Below, in pieces: positions 57,783 through 64,000 of a DNA stretch of 64,000 nt. The stretch covers positions 1 through 64,000 of the forward strand of contig NZ_JARZAG010000008.1 of assembly GCF_029892155.1 (NCBI RefSeq), given 5' to 3'. A model generated the notes under the pieces. That model saw nothing but the letters and a program-made list of their open reading frames with translations, was not told the origin of the DNA and did no database searches. Within the stretch, counting starts at the first letter, position 1. Each line of letters starts with the position of its first letter. The translations under genes and the position numbers were made by a program. The stretch comes from Kitasatospora sp. GAS204B. GTDB lineage: Bacteria > Actinomycetota > Actinomycetes > Streptomycetales > Streptomycetaceae.

Positions 57783-59618
57783 TCAGTTCCCGGCCGGCTC
57801 CGCCACCAGCGGCTCCGGTGCGGCGTTGTTGAGCCGGGCCAGGCCGCCCCGGGTGGCGACCACCACCACCCGGTCGCCGGGCCGCAGGCCCCGGCTGCGG
57901 TCGGCGAACCCCCACTGGTAGGTGTCGGGCGACCGGGCCAGCCGCACCGCGAGCACCCGCAGGCCGCCGATCCCCTCCAGATCGTTGCGGTTCATCCCGA
58001 CCAGTGCCCCGCCCTCCTCCGCCGTCAACTCGGCGATCAGCAGCACGTTCCGGAAGACCGAGAGGGTGCCGAGCACCTCACGGCCCATCAGCGCGGCGGC
58101 GAAGGCGGGCGCGGCCAGGTAGGAGACCGAGCGGGAGGCGACGTTCTCCAGGGTCGAGTAGACGTGCTGGGCGAAGTCGTCGTCGAAGAGCCGGACCACC
58201 ACCCGCACGCTCTCGCGCTGCGCCCGGGCCTCCAGCGCGGCCTCCAGGTTGGCCGCGTCGTCACTGGTGACGGCGACCACCGCGCGGGCGTGCCGGGCCC
58301 GGGCGATCCGCAGCTGGTCGGCCATCGGACCGTCACCGATCACCACCGGGATGCCGAGCGCGCGCATCGCGGCGATCCCGCGGGCCCCCGGATCGCGTTC
58401 CAGACCGGTCACCGGCACGCCGAGTTCGTGCATCAAGGTGGCCACCCGGGTGCCGACGTTGCCCAGCCCGACCACGATCACGTGGCCACGCAGGCCCGCA
58501 CTGGGGCTGCGCGGCTGCCCGCGCCGGCCGGAGGCGAGCACGTCGACCATGATCGCGGTGAGCACCGGCACCAGCGCGATGCCGCTGAAGGTGATGATCA
58601 CCTGGGCCACCCGCTGCCAGGGACCCCCGGTGCCGGCGGTCGGGTCGGACATCTGGTCCGGCTGCGCGGAGCCGGCCATGTCGAGCAGGGTGAGGTAGAG
58701 GGTCCAGCCGAAGCTCCGGTTGAAGTACCAGATGATCAGCGCGGCGGAGATGATCGCCGCGAAGGCGGTGAAGAGCACCAGCCGGATCCGCACGCCGGTG
58801 AAGAACCGCAGCGTGTCCAGGAAGCGGTAGAGCAGCCGGAAGCGCAGCGGCACCCGCAGCCGGGGCTCGGTGGGCAGGGTCTGCAGCACAGCCACGCCGT
58901 CGCCGGCCTCCACCGAGCCGGTGTGCGGCACGGGTGGCCCGATCTCGATCGGACCGCCCTCGCCGAAGGCCTGGGCCAGCCGGATGAAGTCCTTGGAGGC
59001 GGGCCCGGTGTCCGGCAGCAGCCGCAGCCTGGTGAGGTCCTGGCGGTCGATCCGGTCGGCGGCCACGCACAGGTGACCGGCGTGCAGGTCGGCGTCGTAG
59101 GCGACGTAGAGGAAGCGATCGCCGACCTGCACCGAGTTGGGGCGGGCCAGTGCGCCGTTGGCGAAGGCGGGCGCGGCGGTGGCCGAGCCGGAGAGCGCGG
59201 CGCAGTTCTTCAGCAGGACCTGGATCTGGTCGCCGAGTCGCTGGTTGAACATCCGCAGCACGATCCGGATCTCCGGATTGAGGCCCTGAACGCTGAGCGC
59301 GGTGTGGATGTTGGCCTGATCGTCACCGTCCACCAGGGCGATGCCGCGCGCGGCGCCGGCGCCGGCCGCCAGCAGCGCCTCCTCGGTGACGCTGCTGTAC
59401 TCCAGGACCGCGGCGACGCCGTCGAGCCGCTCGATCCGCGGCGCGTGGTCGCGCATCCGGTCGGGGACGATCGCCACCACCGGGACCTCGTAGTGCTTCA
59501 CCAGTTCCAGGATCAAGCGGTGGGCCAGGGCGTTGGCTCCGCAGATGATGTAGTGGTCCCGGACCGGGACGGTGGGGTCCCCGGCGACCGGAATCACCCC
59601 CCGAGCTACCTGTGTCAT
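57783..59618 (-). CDS. double-RCK (TrkA-N) membrane protein, CASTOR/POLLUX-like ion channel
   Basis: 611 aa. The N-terminal RCK domain begins RDHYIICGANALAHRLILELVKHYEVPVVAIV. About residues 270-380 hold membrane segments (LVLFTAFAAIISAALIIWYF and VIITFSGIALVPVLTAIMVDVL). The pore-like segment is LYLTLLDMAGSAQPDQ rather than TVGYGD. A second RCK domain follows, GLRGHVIVVGLGNVGTRVATLMHELGVPV, then TrkA-C-like sequence (VGMNRNDLEGIGGLRVLAV). Such proteins gate cation flux by nucleotide or Ca2+ binding. The filter resembles the ADAG-type of CASTOR/POLLUX. Confidence 0.85.
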   Translation of the reverse strand: MTQVARGVIPVAGDPTVPVRDHYIICGANALAHRLILELVKHYEVPVVAIVPDRMRDHAPRIERLDGVAAVLEYSSVTEEALLAAGAGAARGIALVDGDDQANIHTALSVQGLNPEIRIVLRMFNQRLGDQIQVLLKNCAALSGSATAAPAFANGALARPNSVQVGDRFLYVAYDADLHAGHLCVAADRIDRQDLTRLRLLPDTGPASKDFIRLAQAFGEGGPIEIGPPVPHTGSVEAGDGVAVLQTLPTEPRLRVPLRFRLLYRFLDTLRFFTGVRIRLVLFTAFAAIISAALIIWYFNRSFGWTLYLTLLDMAGSAQPDQMSDPTAGTGGPWQRVAQVIITFSGIALVPVLTAIMVDVLASGRRGQPRSPSAGLRGHVIVVGLGNVGTRVATLMHELGVPVTGLERDPGARGIAAMRALGIPVVIGDGPMADQLRIARARHARAVVAVTSDDAANLEAALEARAQRESVRVVVRLFDDDFAQHVYSTLENVASRSVSYLAAPAFAAALMGREVLGTLSVFRNVLLIAELTAEEGGALVGMNRNDLEGIGGLRVLAVRLARSPDTYQWGFADRSRGLRPGDRVVVVATRGGLARLNNAAPEPLVAEPAGN

Positions 59619-59792
59619 AGCCCGGATGGTAGTGCCGAGATGGTCCGCGTAGGGATCATCGGGAAGAACTTCAGCAGGTTCAACGGGTCGGCCGCCGCCG
59701 TCGCACGAGCCGAGGCCCGTCAGCCGACGCGATCAGTTTCAGCCACTGTCCGACAGTTTACTGTCCATCAGATCACTTACTGAGATCCTCTT

Positions 59793-59822
59793 CTGACATT
59801 CTGTCGTCAATCTGGTTAGATA
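59793..59822 (+). promoter_or_regulatory. promoter of the conservon: CTGACA-N18-TAGATA
   Basis: The -35-like CTGACA (59793-59798) and -10 TAGATA (59817-59822) are separated by 18 nt in an AT-richer patch, 81 bp upstream of the sensor gene. It is the best vegetative-type promoter match in the window. Confidence 0.6.
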
Positions 59823-59902
59823 ATCCGCGCCTGCCGCTCCCCGGGCATGACGTACGCCATCCCCTCGGCAGCTACGAACCGTCCGCCCGTGCAAGGAAAT
59901 TG

Positions 59903-61465
59903 ATGTCACACATACCGCAGGCGGTGACCTGGTGCCTGGCTGCCGGGCTGCTGGTGGCCCTGGCTCTGCTGGTCCGGCAGTGGTGGGTCGCCCGGAACCG
60001 GTCCAGGACGCTGGTCGGCCTACGAGCGGCCATCCGGGCCAGGGACGAGGAGGCGCGGCGGCTGGCCACCGTGCAGTTGCCCGCCCTCGCACAGGCCGCC
60101 GTCGCGCACCCGGCCGCCGGCGACCCGCTGCTGGCGGGCAGCGAGTACGAGCGCAACCTGGAAGCGGTGATCGAGCAGTTCCGCAGCGCCGTGGCACGGG
60201 CCGAGGCGCGGGCCGACCAGAACGCCAAGGCCGCGCTCAAGGGCGCGATGCGGGCGCTGCAGGGGCTGGCCAACGAGCAGCAGGTGGCGATCTCCGAGAT
60301 GCAGGAGCGGCACGACCAACCGGCGGTGCTGCACGACCTGTTGGAGATCGACCACGCCAACTCCCAGTTCGGCCGGCGCGCGCAGGCGATCGCGGTGCTC
60401 TGCGGCTCGTGGCCCGGACGTCAGCGCTCCGCCTCCTCGCTGAGCGACGTGGTGCGCGGGGCCAAGTCCCGGGTCCGCGACTACAAGCGGGTCGAGGTGC
60501 GCACCCAGATCGACCTCGCAGTGGTCAGCCGGGCGGTCGAACCCGTGGTGCTCGCGGTGGCCGAACTGCTGGACAACGCGGCCCGGCACTCGCAGCCCAA
60601 CACCACGGTCGAGGTCAACCTGCAGCCCGCGCACAACGGCGCCTGCATCGTGATCGACGACGCCGGGGTCGGGATGGACCCGCGCGAGGCCCAGCTCGCC
60701 GGGCAACTGCTCACCGGGCAGCGGTCGGTGGACGTCACCCGGCTCGGCGACCCGCCGCAGTTCGGCTTCGCGGTGATCGGCGTGCTGGCGGCGCGGTACG
60801 GGTTCAGCGTCTCGGTGGACACCCGCTCGCCGTACGGCGGGGTGCGCGCGGTGCTCTTCCTGCCCACCGCGCTGCTCACCCAGCTGGCGCCCGAGCCGGC
60901 AGCCGCACCGCGCGCCGCCGCACCACTGCCGCGCCGGGGCGCCGCACCGGCCGCGTCACCCGCGTCGCCCGCTCCCACCGCGACGCCGGAACCGAGCGCG
61001 CCGACCGCCCCCTACCCGCCCGCGGCCGGCTACCCGCCGCCGGCTGCCCCGCGCACCGCCGGCGGTCTGCCCAAGCGGCGCCGCCGCGAGCCGCTGGGTG
61101 CCGAGCAGTTGGCCGAGGCGGCCCTGGCCACCGACCCGTTCGCCACCACCACGCCGGCCACGGCCGGCCCAGCCGACGGCACCGCCGAGACGCCGGCCGA
61201 GTGGACCCGGGACGCCGAGGCCACCGCCCGCCGCCTCGGCGCCTTCGCCCGTGGCACCCGGGCCGGGCGCGAGGCCGAGCCCGACACGCCGCCCACCGGG
61301 TACGGGCGCCACGCGGCCCGGCCCGACCGAACGGGCCCCGACCGAACGGCGCTGAGCCATCCGGCCCTCAACCACCCGGCGCCCGGCTACCCGCCGCCCG
61401 GCCGACCAGCACCCGACGGCCCGGTATCTGACGGTTCGTCACCTGACGTACCGTTCGCCGGCTGA
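59903..61465 (+). CDS. conservon sensor-like ATPase (CvnA)
   Basis: 520 aa from ATG 59903 with AAGGAA upstream; the TTG at 59900 lacks spacing. One N-terminal membrane segment (about 6-25) is followed by a coiled-coil-like linker. A DHp-like region includes LEIDHANSQFGRRAQAIAVLCG. The ATPase domain has AVAELLDNAARHSQPNTTVEV (N box) and IDDAGVGMDP (G1). The C-terminal 170 residues are Pro/Ala-rich. CvnA-type proteins assemble with CvnB-D at the membrane in streptomycete conservons and influence development and antibiotic timing. Confidence 0.92.
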   Translation: MSHIPQAVTWCLAAGLLVALALLVRQWWVARNRSRTLVGLRAAIRARDEEARRLATVQLPALAQAAVAHPAAGDPLLAGSEYERNLEAVIEQFRSAVARAEARADQNAKAALKGAMRALQGLANEQQVAISEMQERHDQPAVLHDLLEIDHANSQFGRRAQAIAVLCGSWPGRQRSASSLSDVVRGAKSRVRDYKRVEVRTQIDLAVVSRAVEPVVLAVAELLDNAARHSQPNTTVEVNLQPAHNGACIVIDDAGVGMDPREAQLAGQLLTGQRSVDVTRLGDPPQFGFAVIGVLAARYGFSVSVDTRSPYGGVRAVLFLPTALLTQLAPEPAAAPRAAAPLPRRGAAPAASPASPAPTATPEPSAPTAPYPPAAGYPPPAAPRTAGGLPKRRRREPLGAEQLAEAALATDPFATTTPATAGPADGTAETPAEWTRDAEATARRLGAFARGTRAGREAEPDTPPTGYGRHAARPDRTGPDRTALSHPALNHPAPGYPPPGRPAPDGPVSDGSSPDVPFAG

Positions 61466-61538
61466 CCGGCCCCCACGGCAGCCCCTGCGGCCGGCCCTGC
61501 CCCCCGACCGCCGCCCGTACCCTCGCTAGGAGCATTCG

Positions 61539-61952
61539 ATGAACAGCCACCCGACCAACGACCTCGGTTGGATGCTCGACGACGTCCTGCTGGTTCCCGA
61601 GGCCCGGCACGCCATCCTGCTCTCCGCCGACGGCCTGCTGCGCGCCCACTCGGCGGGCATCACCAGGGACGAGGCCGACCGGCAGGCCGCCGCGCTCTCC
61701 GGCGTCCAGTCGATCAGCCGCAGCACCGCCGGCTTCGTCGGCGCCGAGCCGACTCCCTGGCGGCAGACGCTGATCGAGTTCGCCGGCGGCTACGTCTTCC
61801 TGGTCGCCGCCGGCCCCGGCGCCTATCTCGCGGTCTCCGCCGGCGAGAACGTGGACATGGAGGCGGTGAGCTACCGGATGCAGAAGCTGGTGGACCGGCT
61901 CGGCAAGGAGCTGACCGCACCGCCCCGCGAGGGCGCGGGGGTGGCCCGGTGA
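61539..61952 (+). CDS. conservon roadblock/LC7 protein (CvnB)
   Basis: 137 aa, AGGAG upstream. NDLGWMLDDVLLVPEARHAILLSADGLLRAHSAGITRDEADRQAAALSGVQSISRS and FVGAEPTPWRQTLIEFAGGYVFLVAAGPGAYLAVSAG give the roadblock fold, usually a regulator of small GTPases. It overlaps the DUF742 gene by GTGA. Presumed function is bridging CvnA to the GTPase. Confidence 0.95.
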   Translation: MNSHPTNDLGWMLDDVLLVPEARHAILLSADGLLRAHSAGITRDEADRQAAALSGVQSISRSTAGFVGAEPTPWRQTLIEFAGGYVFLVAAGPGAYLAVSAGENVDMEAVSYRMQKLVDRLGKELTAPPREGAGVAR

Positions 61953-62302
61953 GCGGGCGGCGCGATCGGGGGCTGGTCCGGCCCTACGTGGTGACCAACG
62001 GGCGCTCCGAGCCCACCCGCAACACCTTCGACCTGGTCACCCTGGTCACCGCCGCATCGGGCCGGCCCAATACCGGTCTCACCCCCGAGCAGCGCCGGAT
62101 GGTCGAGCTGTGCGCACACGGCTCGCTCTCGCTCGCCGAGGTGGCCGCCCACCTGCGGCTGCCGGTCAGCGTGGTCAAGGTGCTGCTCGGCGACCTGGTC
62201 GACAGCGGCCACCTGCTCACCCGGGCCGCCGTGCCGCGCGCCCAACTGCCCGAGTCCCAACTGCTCCAGGAGGTACTCGATGGTCTTCGCGCCCGGCTCT
62301 GA
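61949..62302 (+). CDS. conservon DUF742 protein (CvnC)
   Basis: 117 aa from GTG 61949, overlapping cvnB. RDRGLVRPYVVTNGRSEPTRNTFDLVTLVTAA is the DUF742 signature. SLAEVAAHLRLPVSVVKVLLGDLVDSGHLL is a winged-helix-like segment. It overlaps the GTPase start by 23 bases. Confidence 0.95.
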   Translation: MSGRRDRGLVRPYVVTNGRSEPTRNTFDLVTLVTAASGRPNTGLTPEQRRMVELCAHGSLSLAEVAAHLRLPVSVVKVLLGDLVDSGHLLTRAAVPRAQLPESQLLQEVLDGLRARL

Positions 62303-62906
62303 GACCCTGACCCTGCCCGAGGCGCCGGCCGTCAGCTACCTGGGCGAGGGCGTCCAGACCGCCGTGAAGCTGCTGATCACCGGCCACTTCGCGGTCGGCA
62401 AGACCACCTTCGTCGGCACCCTCTCGGAGATCGAGCCGCTGCGCACCGAGGAGCCGATGACCGAGGCCGGCGCGCTGGTGGACGACCTGACCGGGGTGCC
62501 GGAGAAGACCACCACCACGGTCGCGATGGACTTCGGCCGCCTGACGCTCAGTCAGTCCCTGGTGCTGTACCTGTTCGGCGCGCCCGGCCAGCAACGGTTC
62601 ACCCCGCTCTGGCGGGACATGACGCTCGGTGCGCTGGGCGCCCTGGTGCTCGCCGACACCCGCCGGCTCGAGCACTCCTTCCCGGTGATGGACCTGCTGG
62701 AGGAGCACGGCCTGCCGTACGCCGTGGCGGTCAACCGGTTCGACGGCGCACCGGAGTTCGCCGAGGCGGAACTGCGCGAGGCGCTCGACCTGCTGCCCAG
62801 CACCCCGCTGATGCTCTGCGACGCCCGCGACCCGGCCTCGGCCACCCGGGCGCTGATCTCGCTCGTCCAGTATCTGCTCAGCCGCACCGACCAGGAGCCC
62901 GCGTGA
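62280..62906 (+). CDS. conservon GTPase (CvnD)
   Basis: 208 aa with AGGAGG upstream of ATG 62280. GTPase motifs are VKLLITGHFAVGKTTFVGTL (P-loop, about 28-45), TTTTVAMDFGRL (G2/Switch I), LYLFGAPGQQRF (G3, Gly-Gln-Gln form) and AVNRFDG (G4, N-R-x-D in place of NKxD). It overlaps the P450 start by GTGA. It likely relays signals from CvnA to downstream partners. Confidence 0.95.
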   Translation: MVFAPGSETLTLPEAPAVSYLGEGVQTAVKLLITGHFAVGKTTFVGTLSEIEPLRTEEPMTEAGALVDDLTGVPEKTTTTVAMDFGRLTLSQSLVLYLFGAPGQQRFTPLWRDMTLGALGALVLADTRRLEHSFPVMDLLEEHGLPYAVAVNRFDGAPEFAEAELREALDLLPSTPLMLCDARDPASATRALISLVQYLLSRTDQEPA

Positions 62907-64000
62907 CCTCCCAGACACCGCCCCCCGGCTGCCCGGCGCATCAGCCGCAGCACGCCGGATTCCCGCTGTACAGCGAGGAGTTCGCCACCGACCCGGCCGA
63001 CGTCTACGCCCGGCTGCGGGCCACCTACGGCCCGCTCGCCCCGGTCGAGCTCTACCCGGGCGCCACCGCGACCCTGGCGCTCTCCTACCAGGCGGCCCTC
63101 GAGGTGCTGCGCAGCCCGGAGACCTTCTCCAAGGACTCGCGGCGCTGGAAGGGCCTGGCGGACGGCCGGGTGAGCCCGGACAACCCGACCGTGCCGATGA
63201 TGGCCTACCGCCCCAACTGCCTGTTCAGCGACGGCGACGCGCACGACCGGCTGCGCGGCGCGGTGACCGACTCGCTGGACCGGGTGGACCCGAACGCGCT
63301 GCGCGGCTACATCGAGCGCGGCGCCGACCGGCTGATCGACCACTTCGCCGCACGCGGCGAGGCCGACTTGGTGGGCGAGTACGCCAGGGCGCTGCCGCTG
63401 CTGGTCTTCAACGAACTCTTCGGCTCCCCCGCGCACTTCGGCGACCGCCTGGTGGCCGGGATGTCCGGCATCTTCGACGGCGTCGACGCCGAGCGGGCCA
63501 ACGCCGAGCTGACCGCCACCCTGCTGGAACTGGTGGCGCTCAAGCGGGCCAGTCCGGGCGCCGACGTGACCAGTTGGCTGATGGCCCATCCGGCCGCGCT
63601 GAACGACGAGGAGATGCTGCACCACCTGGTGCTGCTGATGGGCGCGGGCACCGAGCCGCAGCTCAACCTGATCAGCAACACGCTGCGGCTGCTGCTCTCC
63701 GACGACCGGTTCGGCGGCGACCTGGCGGGCGGCAGCCTGCCGATCGAGGACGCGCTGGACGAGGTGCTCTGGACCGACCCGCCGATGGCCAACTACGCGG
63801 TGCACTTCCCGGTTCGGGACGTGGACCTGGCGGGCGTCCGGCTGCCCGAGGGCGAGCCGGTGGTGGTGAGCTTCGCCGCCGCCAACACCGACCCGGCGCT
63901 GGCCGGAGTGAGCCGCACCGGCAACCGGGCGCACCTGGCCTGGAGCGCCGGCCCGCACGCCTGCCCGGCCCAGGGCCCGGCCCGGCTGATCGCCTCGGTC
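62903..64000 (+). CDS. conservon cytochrome P450, CYP157-like, truncated by window edge
   Basis: 366 residues are visible from GTG 62903, with no stop before the window end. The heme-ligand loop LAWSAGPHACPAQGPARL places Cys354. The I-helix MGAGTEPQL has Pro where most P450s have the catalytic Thr. The K-helix DEVLWTDPP has E287 but W290 instead of Arg, so EXXR is broken. This is the defining exception of the CYP157 family, found in conservons of S. coelicolor. It overlaps the GTPase by GTGA. Substrate unknown; a non-canonical or redox-sensor role is possible. Confidence 0.88.
   Translation, partial: MTSQTPPPGCPAHQPQHAGFPLYSEEFATDPADVYARLRATYGPLAPVELYPGATATLALSYQAALEVLRSPETFSKDSRRWKGLADGRVSPDNPTVPMMAYRPNCLFSDGDAHDRLRGAVTDSLDRVDPNALRGYIERGADRLIDHFAARGEADLVGEYARALPLLVFNELFGSPAHFGDRLVAGMSGIFDGVDAERANAELTATLLELVALKRASPGADVTSWLMAHPAALNDEEMLHHLVLLMGAGTEPQLNLISNTLRLLLSDDRFGGDLAGGSLPIEDALDEVLWTDPPMANYAVHFPVRDVDLAGVRLPEGEPVVVSFAAANTDPALAGVSRTGNRAHLAWSAGPHACPAQGPARLIASV

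Overview
The window is a very GC-rich stretch of actinomycete chromosome, most likely Streptomyces or Kitasatospora. The evidence is the strong G/C bias at third codon positions, frequent GTG/TTG starts, many secreted hydrolases, a WhiJ-type XRE/DUF397 locus, a complete ergothioneine cluster and a conservon. I saw no rRNA, tRNA, CRISPR array, insertion sequence or prophage. The first 56 bases are a pure G run, which looks like a sequencing or assembly edge artefact.

Layout. 0.1-7.4 kb: a secreted GH59-like glycosidase, an aldo/keto reductase, a TetR regulator and an S53 (sedolisin) peptidase. 7.6-12.1 kb: a HigB/HigA-like toxin-antitoxin pair, a GlsB-type membrane protein, a two-component system and two small exported proteins. 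12.6-17.3 kb: a cysteine dioxygenase/rhodanese pair and a four-gene osmoprotectant ABC importer, closed by a 21-bp-arm terminator. 17.4-20.7 kb: a secreted SLT-type muralytic protein and a GH18 chitinase with a DasR-like operator. 20.8-30.7 kb: metabolic enzymes, a divergent TetR/NAD(P)-binding pair with two matching operators, and a large secreted Agd3-like protein whose catalytic motifs look lost. 30.7-34.3 kb: a WhiJ-like locus (XRE/DUF5753, two DUF397 genes and three coupled small genes) and a PadR/membrane protein pair. 34.4-41.5 kb: a PHP metallohydrolase, a TetR/NmrA-like pair, a DUF6247 protein, a Tat-secreted phospholipase C and three small enzymes. 41.6-49.1 kb: a MocR regulator divergent from a class V PLP enzyme and MFS exporter, an S66 carboxypeptidase, and a TetR/DHA2 efflux pair. 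49.4-53.9 kb: egtABCD. 54.1-59.6 kb: a secreted phosphatase, a TetR/diiron oxygenase pair and a double-RCK channel-like protein. 59.9-64.0 kb: a conservon (sensor ATPase, roadblock, DUF742, GTPase) ending in a P450 cut by the window edge.

How the genes fit together. Several loci are translationally coupled units with 1-, 4- or 8-base overlaps: the toxin-antitoxin pair, the two-component system, the osmoprotectant importer, egtABCD, PadR/membrane protein, the WhiJ-associated genes and the conservon. The secretome (GH59, S53, SLT, GH18, Agd3-like, phospholipase C, phosphatase) suggests saprophytic growth on polymers.

Most notable observations. (1) A 358-bp perfect repeat joins the C-terminal modules of two unrelated secreted enzymes about 48.5 kb apart. 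(2) The conservon P450 lacks the K-helix EXXR arginine, as CYP157 does. (3) The Agd3-like protein appears to be a pseudoenzyme. (4) Two divergent genes have physically overlapping start codons and look leaderless. (5) Several short tandem-repeat arrays sit at gene boundaries in the first 13 kb. I found no convincing anti-phage or wholly new multi-gene system.
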